Origin: Theristus sp. LFF4_11
Taxonomy: Eukaryota; Nematoda; Chromadorea; Monhysterida; Xyalidae
Direction of reading: 5' to 3'
Assembly (NCBI GenBank): GCA_030248135.1
Contig: JASANC010002883.1
Location: 1 to 64,000 of the forward strand
DNA length: 64,000 nt
The notes below the pieces were generated by a model. It saw nothing but the letters and a program-made list of their open reading frames with translations, searched no databases and was not told where the DNA came from. Position 1 is the first letter of the stretch, and every line of letters begins with the position of its first letter. Below are positions 43,139 to 54,826 of this stretch, one piece after another. The translations under genes and the position numbers were made by a program.

Positions 43139-44065
43139 CAAAAGATAATAATTGGGGAGCATGCGCGCGGAACGAGTCAAAAAGCTTCTTTGAGAAAGTG
43201 AGAAAATAGAACGGTCGAGTTGTTTCTGGGAGGCAAAAGATTATCATCATCACAAACAGTCGAAATATGGAACGAGCAAAATTGGAATAGATTATTTTTG
43301 TTAACCTGAGTTTGCTCGGGCGCTTTTCCACCGATCGCAGACGCTTGTCAAGGGCGGCATCTCGATGGATTCGAAATGGAACTGAATGTTCCTTGTTAAT
43401 TCGTGGCATCGGAAAAATTCGGTTCAAAATCAAAATGAAACGGTCCGAAATCGTGTAAACCAGCAGACCACGTGATGAGAAGCCAGAATCTCTGTGCGAA
43501 TTCAACTCTGAAGTCCAGCGATCTTTGATTGATTTTCCAAAAACCTTGTTATTGTTGTCTTGGACGTCGCGGGTCATTTCATGTGTGACCTTTTGTTTTC
43601 ACTCGCAGCAATTTTTTGCCGAATTGGTCAACGTTTCCAAGTGTAAATCGGACGTAAAGATGTGGCCAGCCAGAGCACAGCTGCGTCAGCGCTAAATCGC
43701 GTAAAAATATCCGACACTTTTGAATTATGATGAAACAATATTTCGCAACTAAAGCAAAATGAAAAGAGAAAAGTGCATATCATCGGAAAATTATCCGTTC
43801 ACACTATTTTACATCTTGTATAAAGCAGACGAGGAAAAGCGGTAGTAGAAGAAATGATGATGCCGATGCCACGCTAGACACGTACATGTACGTAGTGAGT
43901 AACTTTGAGAGCGATTCGAAAATGTGGCATATGGTCTGAAGTTGCACCTTTTCAATGTGTTCATTTATGTGAACAACTCGGCACGCGGGGTCAGCAATGC
44001 ATCGAAATAAGCCGCGCTTGTTTTGTGTAAACTGAGTCAATTTTGTTCGCTATACCTTTGACATG
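43139..44065. other. Non-coding stretch
   Basis: A 158-codon minus-strand frame (43101-43577, MTRDVQDNNNKVFGKSIKDR) begins at ATG but runs into the MITE at its end and has no recognisable domain. I leave it uncalled. Nothing else is seen. Confidence 0.35.
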
Positions 44066-44067
44066 TA

Positions 44068-44514
44068 CCGTATTACCCCCATTAAACCCCCCCCACCAAT
44101 AAACCCCCACCCCACCCCCCCGACCAGTTTCCGAATAATCCCCCCCCCACAAATAATCCCCCAGGGGGGATTATTGGAGACCTGTTTGAAACACATACCC
44201 AGCGAATTCAGTGGCTGGTTGCAGTGAAAATGATGAAATTGAGCTACCAAAGGCCCCAAATGGGTGAATTAATAGTAATTTCATTACAAAAGGCTGTTAT
44301 AAAAGGAAATTTCTATGTAGAGTAGAAGTTTCTGCGACTTTCTTGCCTGCCATGCAATGTATTTTTGCCATTTTTCAACAAACCCCCACCCCTAGAATTT
44401 TTTGTAAATAAACCCCCCCCCCCCCACCAATAATCCCCCCCCACCAATAAACCCCCACCCCTAAAAGTCGCTGACGTATTAATCCCCCATGGGGGTTTAT
44501 TGGGGGTAATACGG
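44068..44514. mobile_element. C-rich TIR miniature element
   Basis: It begins ccgtattacccccattaaac and ends with the inverse (gtttattgggggtaatacgg), with TA on both flanks (44066-44067, 44515-44516). The interior carries many C runs (accccccccccccccacc) and a unique core (44185-44380) related to 41169-41285. No protein is encoded. The G-rich strand (tgggggtttattggggg) could form four-stranded structures. Confidence 0.7.
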
Positions 44515-44516
44515 TA

Positions 44517-45330
44517 GTAGGCTTTTTCAGCAGATTCTCACAAGTGTTCGCTTGTAATCAAGCTGCGAAAGAGTTACAGAAACAACAAGAAAGAAGATGA
44601 AATGAATTCCGTTTGTGACGTCATTTTGGTTGGTCGGTCACACGTATTCTGACGTCTGTGGCGTAGGACGACTTAAATGAATGCTCATCTGAAACCACAA
44701 GCTCCGTTTTGAATCTAACAATGAAAATGAATGACCACGTAGTTTTGTTGTCACTATTTTGACCAATGACCACGCAGTGAAAACACTATTTTAATGCTAG
44801 AAGCGATCTTTATGCACATTCAAGATTTTATATCATTCAACATTCGCAGGCGTTTTGCATCATATGTGGTTCAAAGAAGTCGTGTCTAAGTTCGAAAAAA
44901 TTTGGTTTAGTCGAAGCAAATTTCGACGACCTCAGAAAGTCATCATGTGCGCCTACCATCGGCAAAGCGAGCGAGCAGCAACGTCAAGGCCGAAAGGCGT
45001 TTGGACCCAACAACTGCGGCGCACACCGATCGGCGCATGTCTGACCTCGCTGTACAGTCGTATCACGGTTCGTCATCGTTACTCTTTGCTTGTTCTTCGG
45101 GTGACTCGATCGGGTGCCGTTGCTGCAGTTTTCATCGTCAAACGTAATATCTTTTATTTTGGTTCCGATACTCAATGCGCGCATAGATGGGTAAGCAGTT
45201 TCATGCACGACGCGGGAATAGTTTTATTTGAATATAATAGTTTCCTTTGAAAAAATGCAGCATACAGTACATGCATCATGATGGATCTCAGTGTTCGCTT
45301 CCCAGTTTTGAACACGTGTCTGAATACGTA
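44517..45330. other. Non-coding stretch upstream of DRAM-like gene
   Basis: It includes a truncated, inverted copy of the ~190 bp MITE at 45157-45225 (ttttggttccgatactcaatgcgcg, then gcacgacgcgggaat). An undetermined first exon of the DRAM-like gene may lie here. Confidence 0.4.
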
Positions 45331-47266
45331 AAAGTTGAACATATCAAAGGACATCAACGGTGACATCTTGTGGTCGGCGATCGTGCCCCCGCTGGCTGCA
45401 CTCTGGGTCGCCGGCGGCTTCTGCACGACGTGCGAGTTTTTAGTTAATTGAAAAATGAAGATCGAAAGTTTGTGAAAGTGCACAGTTATTTGGTTTCCGA
45501 AAGAAACGTTTATTAAAAAGTGTGGCAATGTTTGTTGTTGCCTGCCAAACAGTTGTTGGCATTGGCAGAATGTGAATGCGAGTCTGAGTGACTGCAGTGC
45601 TGCAGACTGCTGCTGTCGAGCACCACGAATCACACGCAGCTGCTGGTGCCGTACATCAGCGAGACGGGCATCATGCCGCCGGAGCGCTGCATCTTCAGCG
45701 TCGTCGTCTGCGTTTTCGCAATGTTCAGTGAGTTTTTTATGTTTGTGATGCAAGATGCAACAGAGACTGATCATATCTGGATCATATGTATTGCGGTAAC
45801 AGTGGAGAAGAGAATGAACCGAGAGGCCAGAGGCGCTGTCATTCGCAGAGTAGTCGTTGCGCGCATTGCAATCAGGAACGACTTGTGGGCAGAGCGATCG
45901 CTCACGGCACAACTGCATACATGTAGCGTGACGTTGTTTTCTTTGAAGAATTTCAGCTGCCACGATTGTCTACATGAAATACGGCCATTTTCTTGTCTAC
46001 CGATGTGACTATGCAGTGGACGTGTCCGTCGTTGTCGTGCGAATTTCGACGAAAAAATTAAATTGCGCAATGTTGGCACTCGGATGGCTTTCATCCATCG
46101 GCTTGTTGATGGTTGCGTCGGCACAGGTTACGAGCAAGATTTCACACTCCATCTTCCATCGTGAAGCAGCATTCATGTAATGGTATTTTTAGTGACATAT
46201 CTGTGTTTTTAACATATAGCTACGCGTGTTACTAAACACTGCATCATGAATGCCGCACTTTTTGTGGTGGAGGGCGGGTTAAGAAAGAATCAACTGTTGC
46301 CGTTGTTTTCAATTTCTGAAAGCACAATTCTGTTATTCAGATGGGTGAGAGCTTCCCGGTGCACATGCTTGCCGCGTGCTTCTCATTCGCCGGCAGCATT
46401 CTCTACCTGATGGGGCAAACCCTGCTGTCGTGCGCGGCACGCTCCAATCGGCCTCACCACGCGCCAAAGTTGACGATTCTGAGAACGATACTTGCGCTGA
46501 TTTCGCCGGTCGTTGCAACGTTGTGTCAGTGGACGTTTGTATAAAAAATGGAGACCTACAATTTCTGTATCATATTCAATCAGCGGATTGGTTGGTGACC
46601 ACGTGATTGATGCACGCATTTTGTGCAGGTATTCCTGTAGAGGCGGAATCACGGCCTGTATGCAGACTGCATGCTTCACATATGCACAAACCAATCAGCT
46701 AACTGCATTTGCATATGATATAGAAATAGGCTCTAGGCTGTGCTTGGTCATCGCCATGTGAATTGTGATTCTGTTTTCTCGCGATCGTTCTGTTCTGACC
46801 ATTTTTTTCAGCTGCTGTCGGTTATCTTTCGATGGCTTTCTTGGAGACGCATCGAACTTGGCAAATATTCAAACGGTGGCCACGGCGTCCGCTCGCCTAC
46901 TCGGTCGGTGCAAACAAAAGTGAAATGGGATGCAAACATTCACACTATCGGAACGATGAAAATGAATAGATTTCGTTTCGCTGTGCTTTTTCACCGACAG
47001 TGCTAAATTCTCGAATTAGCAGTTCTTCGTTGTCTTTCTGTGCCAGAAAATATTGCGAGTTTTTGTGTTTTCAGCACCACTCAAGCGCACCGATGCACCT
47101 GATGAGCACCGCCAGCGAATGGGTGGTCGCCGTTTGTGTGATCTGCTATTTTTGCACGTTTGTGTTCGAGTTTCGTCGTGTGCGATATTGGCCAGCCGGT
47201 GAGAAGACAGACACACATGCTTCATTTGGTTTATTGTGTTGGCCAGACCGAAATGACGGACGATGA
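45331..47266 (+). CDS. DRAM/FRAG1-family multi-pass membrane protein
   Basis: Exons about 45331-45429, 45606-45727, 45957-46126, 46341-46528, 46812-46875 and 47075-47198 (or through to a TGA at 47264-47266); phases agree. The family signature is clear: LLVPYISETGIMPPERCIFS in exon 2, then LNCAMLALGWLSSIGLLMVA, FPVHMLAACFSFAGSILYLM, and STASEWVVAVCVICYFCTFV. The first segment, ILWSAIVPPLAALWVAGGFC, is TM1, giving six membrane spans over about 255-278 residues, as usual for the family. DRAM proteins sit in lysosomal or Golgi membranes and influence autophagy; which member this is cannot be told. The start exon is not defined (no in-frame ATG before TM1). The 46341-46528/46812-46875 junction is the least certain. 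Confidence 0.7.
46172..46258. repeat. ~80 bp hairpin element, copy 3
   Basis: The arms are cattcatgtaatggtatttttagtgac and gtgttactaaacactgcatcatgaatgcc. It lies in an intron of the DRAM-like gene. Confidence 0.6.
46561..46731. mobile_element. CACGTG palindromic MITE, copy 3
   Basis: The left arm is atttctgtatcatattcaatcagcggattggttggtgaccacgtg. The right arm is gcatgcttcacatatgcac..accaatcagctaactgc..atatgatatagaaat. The loop holds gtagaggcggaatc. It lies in an intron of the DRAM-like gene. Confidence 0.7.
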
Positions 47267-47666
47267 TGTGTTGGCCAGGCCAAGTTGATTGTTCTCTGCA
47301 TTTCGGCCTGGCCAACATATGCAGAAGTGGAGTGGCCTCATCAGTGATGTACCCCACTTGAACCATTTGAATGGTTGATTACAATGCAATTCGCTGTATG
47401 GCTGCATTTGGATAGGGTCTGTGCGTTTTGCCCTACCAACTAGTCGTACTTTTTTTAGTTTGCACGATTTTACAGTGCTTTGGTTTGTGGTTTTTTCAAC
47501 TGGTGTTGTGACTTTCTCTCATCTCCCAATTTTCGGCACGCTAATGTGCGAGAATTCACACTGGTGTTCACACCAATTACGATTGGACCACTGGCGCAGT
47601 CGTGTGCACATTTCCCATTTGCTCTGTGTGATACTCTACAAAATCGATGATGATGCCAATGGTGCC

Positions 47667-49150
47667 ATGCCTGCTGACGCCAGGGCCAAACGCAGGCCCA
47701 CGCGAGCGAGCAATGCAAAGTTTCTCATCGTTCGCGAGGAGCAGTCCGGTGAATGGAGGTTGGGGGTTCTTGAAGAAACATGGGCTTTACCAGTACCGAG
47801 GCTGGAGTTTCAAGTTTTTCAAGTGCATTATAAAGCAGAAACGCTCACTAGCTGATATTATCGTTTCAAGGTTTGTTGGCACAATCTAGATTTCACGATC
47901 TGAAAAAATGTCACACACCACACCGCTAAAGCAAAAAATCCGAATCCGCAACACGACTGCGTCACAAATTTGAATTTTGCCGCGCAATCCATTTAGCCGT
48001 TTGCGCCAACGATGCATTTGAGTGTCGTAACCAAAAAAATAAGCGATAATAGCTGTGTATTTGTGCTCGAACTTGTTGCATCAGCTTTACAGGCCTGGAC
48101 TGTATCTGCTGTTAGACGAGAATTTCCGTGACGCGCACCACGAGCAGGAGGTGGCACTGAAGGAGACCCGCGATCGATTGAAAAACTTGCTGCAACCAGA
48201 GGAAGATGGTGGCAATGCTGCGACGATGACCGGATACCGCCTGGAGCCGGCATTTGACTACACTCTGTGAGAGTTTCAACTGTTCTTCGCAAGAAAATGA
48301 CTCATGTCAAGACTCAAAACTACCGCTACAGTGACCCTGATTATAACATCTGGCATTGTGTTTCAAATTTATAAATGTTCCAATAAACTGATTGGCGGCA
48401 TCTTTATTACACGATGCGACCATCTGAAAGAAACTGCTTTTATAAGATTTTTTTTGTGACGCGGTTGAACCCGTTCTTCCTGGTCATCATGCAAACATCA
48501 CTCAATGCGCCCGGAACTGAATTGGAACGACAATGCCACTGACTTCACAGCTATCTCTACGAGCGTTCGCCCGCCACACAGTTGTTCAGTTCATTCGTGG
48601 TTCGACATTTCCTCGCACAAGTGACGACTGTTTCATGCAAAAGTAGAGACGACCAGTTACAACAACAGAAGCCGCCAGCTGGCATTAAAGAATGGCGGTG
48701 GACGGTCGCAGGCGAACAATTCGACGGCGACCATGGTGATGTGTTATGTGCTGCTGCCAGCTGACTGGTTGCATTTTTTGCAGATCAAGTTCACCAATCA
48801 ATAGAGTTGCTACGAGACGTGTCTTGTGCTCGTCTCGTATGAACCCGGTGGCAATCCAATCCCAGACAACAGACTGGTATCAAAAAATAAGTAGTTTCTT
48901 GAACCTGAACTAATAGTGACCTGAAATTGAACCTGAACTAATTGTTTCTTTCACTGCAGACGAAACAGTGTACAGAGTGGTGCGACGTGCCCAGCAACAA
49001 CTGAATGAGTGCAACCGCTCATTCACTGACGACGATCAAACGCACAATGCAAGTGCAACGGATCAGCCTGATTCTGACATCAGCATCACACAACTGAGCT
49101 CAACTGAGAACATGAGAACTGCGATCTTGGCGGCTGACGACCGACAGTGA
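47667..49150 (+). CDS. Unrecognised 213-residue protein (four exons)
   Basis: Exons 47667-47758, 48093-48266, 48551-48735 and 48960-49150 join in phase with good GT/AG signals: MPADARAKRRPTRASNAKFL.. then ..EWRPGLYLLLDENFRDAHHE, ..FDYTLYLYERSPATQLFSSF.. and ..DETVYRVVRRAQQQLNECNR, ending LAADDRQ. No signal peptide or membrane span is evident. EQEVALKETRDRL and KEWRWTVAGEQ occupy relative positions reminiscent of the helix and C-terminal strand of small Nudix proteins (Ap4A-hydrolase type), but the catalytic REUxEExGU residues are not there; this is only a guess. The ATG is chosen for its context (gtgccATGc), though the frame is open farther 5'. Upstream phase would also permit splicing from the DRAM-like gene. 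Confidence 0.55.
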
Positions 49151-49251
49151 CTGGATGCTGCGTAATTTTGAAAACTTCACATTCGTATTCGTGCCGTTAC
49201 ACCAGCTTCTCAAAGTATTTTCTCTCATTTCTCTTAGTTTTTAATCGTGCT

Positions 49252-49257
49252 TTATTT
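49252..49257 (-). terminator. Poly(A) signal AATAAA for COA7-like gene
   Basis: On the minus strand ccaaataaagcac lies about 185 bp after the COA7-like stop codon and is the first canonical AATAAA downstream of it. Confidence 0.5.
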
Positions 49258-49439
49258 GGGAGCTTCTTTTCAATCACACAAAATGTAGTAAGAAGCACGA
49301 AAGTAGAAAACCACCTAACTTTTACCACGTTTGGTTTATACAATATGATTTCTGTGACCAGCCTAACCGGAAAACAGAAACAAAAACCACAGATATAGAG
49401 GGGCACAAAAGTGGCAGCCTGGGCGAAGCATCAATGAAC

Positions 49440-50768
49440 TCAGCCCTGCGCGCTGACGGTCAGATTGTGCTGGACGTTGTGGACGATGTCGAGCGCCATC
49501 TGCTTGTACTCGTCCGCCTTGCGTGCGTCCTTGTCGACGCCGTCGCCGAGTCTGTACATGCGACTGACGTTGGCACACGCTTGCGCTTCCCCGAGCTCGC
49601 ACGCGCGCACGCCGTACTCGAGGGCGCGCTGCATGTCCTCCGCCACGGACGGCACCGCTCGCTCCGTCTCTGCGCTTGCTGCGTCCACTGTCGCTGCACG
49701 TTCACTTGCATCGTTCGGCGCCTTTGCTCGTCGTCGGCGCCGTCGTCTATCGCCGAGATACCAGGTGGACAGAAAGAAACAACAGAGGCCGTGCTGCAGT
49801 TGCTCGCAGCAGCGGCGCATCGTCGCCATGCCAGCTGCGGGCGACCGCTGGCGATTCTCTGCAAGATTGAAAGTTTTTAAATCAAGGTCCGTTGTGGAAA
49901 CACAAATGAAACGCGAAACACTGAACTCAAAAAAGATCAACGGAAATTATTCGCGTCTCCCTCCATTCAAAAACTTTTAGAAACCACCGAAATTTACGAG
50001 TTTGCAGAAAACTCCTTCATTCCTTATTGCTACTTTCGGATGGCAAAACACTTGATTTGCTGTGTTAGTGGGTTTCTGTTTTGTTTTTTTCTGGCGAACC
50101 GCATCTTTGAACACTTGACACTTTCAACACACTAAACAGACACAACTAAGGATGGCAAGATAGTGACGCTTAATCGGCTTAATCATAATCGGCTTACCCT
50201 GGCACCAAATGCACAACTAGCTAGTATTCAAAACGAGACCAACGTTCATCTCCGTAGAATTCCAATTGGCCAGCATACACACAGGAATCGGCGATGCGTC
50301 CGTCACAGCCCTTCCTGAACGCATCGTAGGCCGCCGTTGTATCTCTGTGAATCGCCTCTGCATCCCCTTCGGCCGCTGAACAGAGAATCAGCAGTAGAAA
50401 AAGCAATTTCAATTCAACAGCAACCATGAAACGCCAACGACGACTCACGAATGCCGTTCATCAAGAATCGACCCAACTTGAAACAGCTGGCCGGAAAGTT
50501 GCGCTTGTGGCAGTTGGTGTGGAACGTGCGGTAGGCGTCGTGGCGCTGCCGTTTGTACGCGTCCAGCCACTCACCGAGGTAGTGGCACGCAGCTGCGTCG
50601 TGCTCCTGCACAATGAAAGCAGTCAGCTAGCCATTTGCAGTGACAGTCGCCGAGTTCAATACAACACCGACGTACACTGTTACAGCCGAACTTGTATTCT
50701 ACGCCGATTCGCTGCATGTACTCATCGGCCTGTTTCGCATCGCTGAAGTCGACGCCTCTCGCACTCAT
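49440..50768 (-). CDS. COA7: Cytochrome c oxidase assembly factor 7 homologue (Sel1 repeats)
   Basis: Four exons, all in phase: 50676-50768, 50449-50605, 50244-50375, 49440-49858; 266 residues. The start MSARGVDFSDAKQADEYMQR matches the VDF..E N-terminus of COA7. Sel1-like, cysteine-rich repeats follow: AACHYLGEWLDAYKRQ, ASCFKLGRFLMNG, AYDAFRKGCDGRIADSCVYA, and the best conserved ALEYGVRACELGEAQACANV followed by SRMYRLGDGVDKD. The family acts in the mitochondrial intermembrane space in assembly of respiratory complex IV. Human COA7 is 231 residues; the excess here is a charged insertion (GDRRRRRRRAKAPNDASER) between the last two repeats. The repeat before it (MRRCCEQLQHGLCCFFLSTW) is diverged. 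The gene is followed on the same strand by nothing; it converges with the gene ending at 49150. Confidence 0.85.
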
Positions 50769-53273
50769 CCTTGGAAATGTGTGACACGAAACTCAACCAA
50801 TCAAAAACAAGCGCTCAAGTTCGGAAATACGGGTGACTTCAAATGTGTGTAAACGAACACGAAGAGTACCCGGTTGCTGACAACAAAATTCCGCTATCTT
50901 TCATTTAAATTCACTGTTTCTTCATTTGTATAAAACTTCTTTTATGCAAATCACGTATGAATACACGGGCAGCAAGTAACAAAAAGCCAACCAAACTTGT
51001 TCTGTTTCAAATACGAAACGAATATCAGTTGAAAAAAGTCGAATAATTCACACGGATGTAATTTGGGTCATAACAAATGTTCATTGTTCAATCCCATCCA
51101 ATCAGCAGCAATCAGCAGGGCACACAAGCACGGGAACAAGGGAATTGAAGTTCAAAACACTTTCATCATCAAATGTTTTGTGTGTGTGTGGCAAATTGCG
51201 GATTCTTAAATTCAGAAAGTAACAAACAACAACAGTCAATATGCAAGCAGACTTGTTTTCGATTTTCTGTCACTAAAACCAGAGTAAAAACATAATTTTG
51301 AAAACGCAAACACCGGATGAAACGAGCGCCTCTACCCCAGCAAACTACAACGTCAACCGAACGTTTCCAGAGCGAAACTCGAACCCGAAACAGAAGTAGA
51401 AAACCGTGACAGTGCCATAAATGAAAACAACCGTGGATTTCGAAAAAATCGGACAAACCAATTTTAAAGTACTCTAGAAATATGACAAAGTATCTGAGAT
51501 AATGGAGATTTTTTTGTTGTTCGGAAATTTCAAATTGCGGTCAACCGAAACCCGGAACTAACTGCTGGTCTCTAAAAGCAATACAATTTTCAAGTTAACC
51601 ACGTTTGCATCTGCAACTCACCGCAAAAAAAGATAAACCGATTGATAAAACAGGAGAATCATAGTGCACACAAACAACAAAACAAGGCCTTAAATACAAC
51701 TTTTTCAGAATTAATCAGTTTTTTAATTTGTCGCAATATACGCTCAGACTTTTTTCTGCAGCTACATAACGACCATTGTTTTCGTGGTTCTCAAAGACGA
51801 AGCAAATATAACAACAAGACAACAGAAATTGCACAAACTTTAATTCACTAAACTTGAACGCGATTTTGAAATTTGAATTGTGGGACCACATTATTAACTC
51901 ACAGTCACAACAAAGTTTATTGAAATACCGGGCGCTTGGACTTGACTGAAGTACAAGTACAAAACAAACCAATGTTGTGAACGAAACAACAAAAAAACAC
52001 AAAACGTGCAACTTCATCACAAGATCGAAAAATCAAATTCGACATATATTTTCCACAAAAAATCGAGGGTTTTGAATTGAAATGCGGTTGGCACAACAAA
52101 CAATAAACCATCGTGGTGAAAAATCGTTATACTATCACTTGTTTTGGTTCTGCGACTGAATGCGTTCGCAGACGTAGAGCTTCATGCGGAAATTCAAAAT
52201 TGCCCAAGTGAGCCGATCGCATTAAAAGGACTCGGGCTACTTCATCTATTTTGAATTCCTGCGTCAAGCAAGATACTGCAATTTTGTCTCGAACGCAAGA
52301 AACGAAGAAACACATTGAGTCGCAAACCTACCAAAATAAAGGATAATAAACATGAAAACTTTTTCTGAAATCCACAAATCGATCCACCCATGTAAGCGAC
52401 ATAACACAGACACAGACACAAACACACAACAACACATGCGCGCGCGTGGCATGCAGAAACAACAAACATCACTGTGAACATCACAAACAAACAGTAAACT
52501 TTCTAAACGTGGTTGGAAATGACATGATTCCAGTGTAACACCAGCGATTTTTTGTATTTTGACTCAAGGTTCAGTGAATAAGCAAAACCAAACAAATATC
52601 GGTTAATTATATCAAATGGTTATTTGAAAATGGCACAGTCAAACACAGGTACTTGTAGTTTGACTGCACATTAATTATTGAGCTAACGACAACAAGAAGT
52701 CCATGCACAAAGATTAAATAAATACCAAATTTATTAAGTTGCACAATCATTTCGACGTCGTCAGGCAAAAGGGCAATTTCCAAAACTGGACATTACGAGT
52801 TTGCAGAATGAACTGAAGTTTGCATTAAAAAACCCGCCAGACAAATCTTCAAAAATAAATAATGTCACAAAACGTTCGATAAAATGAATTAAAAAATACA
52901 AAACTGATGTGACATTGAGTTCACCTTGATTAATTTTGTACTTCGGAAACATGTTGGGCAAATCATGACATCTGTTTTCATTGTATTTTTTAAACTTTGT
53001 GAGACAACAAGTGTGTTATGGCGGGATCGGTTGAAATTCAGACCGGAATCTTGAAATAGATGACCAAAAACTGCTCAACATTACTTAAACCATCAAAAAT
53101 GACATATGCGTTTGCCTTTTTTGCAAGACGGCATCGATTAATGATCCGGTGTTGGAAAAAAAGAAACAAAATACAATAAAAATTGAAAAGAAAACAACAT
53201 CAATAACCAGATTTTTAAGCCGACCACAAAATCTGGAGAAAAACAAACACAATAAACCAAAAACGGCCGTATT
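50769..53273. other. Intergenic, non-coding
   Basis: This is the spacer between the COA7-like and RAD23 genes. It contains one ~190 bp MITE (listed separately) and an ACA-rich tract (52405-52435). No exon is supported. Confidence 0.5.
52142..52335. mobile_element. ~190 bp MITE family, copy 2
   Basis: It starts ttttggttctgcgactgaatgcg and ends cacattgagtcgcaaacctacc. The interior aattcctgcgtcaagcaaga matches the other copies. Confidence 0.65.
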
Positions 53274-54786
53274 TTATTGTGGAGGTTGTTGCTGCTGTTG
53301 CATTGCTGCCTCTAATTCTTCCTGAAAAAGTGTTTGGTGGTCCAAATTCAGTTAACAGCGGTGAACATTGTTACTGATTCTGTACTTGTCGATTGATTGA
53401 CCACACGAGTGAAGGTAAGAACAGAAATGTTTACTTGAAACTTCAGCTTTTACCGCAAATGCCAGTCAGCACTACTCACACAAAAGTGTTTGTTAATAAA
53501 AATTGTCTGCAAAATGTGAAATTTTTCGTTTTATAAAACGTGACTAATCTGCTTTGTTTGCCAGCAACGCCGAGCTAGTATGCTTACTTGATATTCGTCC
53601 ATCCTGCCAAGAATATAGTTCACCGCGAACTCTTCATTTTTGTCGCACGCAAGGAAACCCTCCAAGCATAGGCCCTCCGGAAAGCCCATGGACTTTAGCT
53701 GAAACGCCAGGTAATAATTATGACAATAAAAAACAGAACAACAATAAAGAAAGACATCGTATACATAACAATTTTAACCAGTGCAACAATAACTTTTGTG
53801 CAAGTCCTACAAGAATGGCAAATTTTTGGCCAGTATATTTGCACTGGTTATGAGAACGAATGATTTTTTCCAAATCGTGCAGTTTCTTACGCAAGCCTAT
53901 CACAAGTGTTAGCAGCAGCCAATCAGCTGGCTGCCAATGCAGAAAGAATGTGCCGTTTGAACGGAACACCCAATGAACTGACTCTCTCAATGGCCTCTCG
54001 GTCGGTCGGCGTCAACGACACAACCTGCGGTCCCTGGAACAAGCCACCACCACCGGCGCCCTGTTGCTCCGCCCCCTGCTGTGCACCAGGCTCCGCCTCG
54101 CCCTCGTCGCCCTCCTCCTCCCGCGGCTCATTCAACAGATCGACGAATGCTTGCTGATTCGTTTGTACTATCTAAAAAACTATGAGAGAGAAACTGTCAA
54201 AATAAACGCAGCATTCAGGCGAAAACAGAAAGCGGTGTGTGTGGCGCAAATCAAAGCAAAGCACACACAACGAACCTGCAGTAGTTCCGGGTTTGATTGC
54301 GCCATCGATTGGAGCACTGCAGCGAGCAGGTCCGGATTCGAGCGCACCATACGCCGGATTTGTTCGAACTGCGGATTCTCGCGTAGAAACGCCAACGGGT
54401 TCGCGCCGCCCTGCTCTTGTTGCTGCTGTTGTTGTTGGCCACCTGAAATGACAACAAAAACTGTGCCAGTTCACACAGCAAATACAACCACGCTGATCAA
54501 ATCCCAGTCTGAACACAGTGCACTCTGTTGACTGTGTGTTGCACACAGTAAGCCTGTCACTTTTCTGTCGAATACAGAGCATGCGAAACTAAAGAGCAAA
54601 GAGCGAATTTATCCGGTTTGGTTGAAATCAAACAGCCCAAATTTTCGGCTAAAAGATTTTCTTGAAACACCGATATCTCGTTCTTACCTTTTTCGCGAGC
54701 GCTCTGAAAACTGTGAAAAAAGTGACAGGCGTAAAGTAACATAGTGAAGTTCACCTTGTTGCGCAGCACCGGTAGCAGGTGTGGCC

Positions 54787-54826
<40 letters not shown>

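Noticed and set aside
43101..43577. 158-codon ATG-initiated ORF on the minus strand
   Set aside because: Its 3' end overlaps a MITE, the composition is typical of non-coding DNA, and no motif or splice partner was found.
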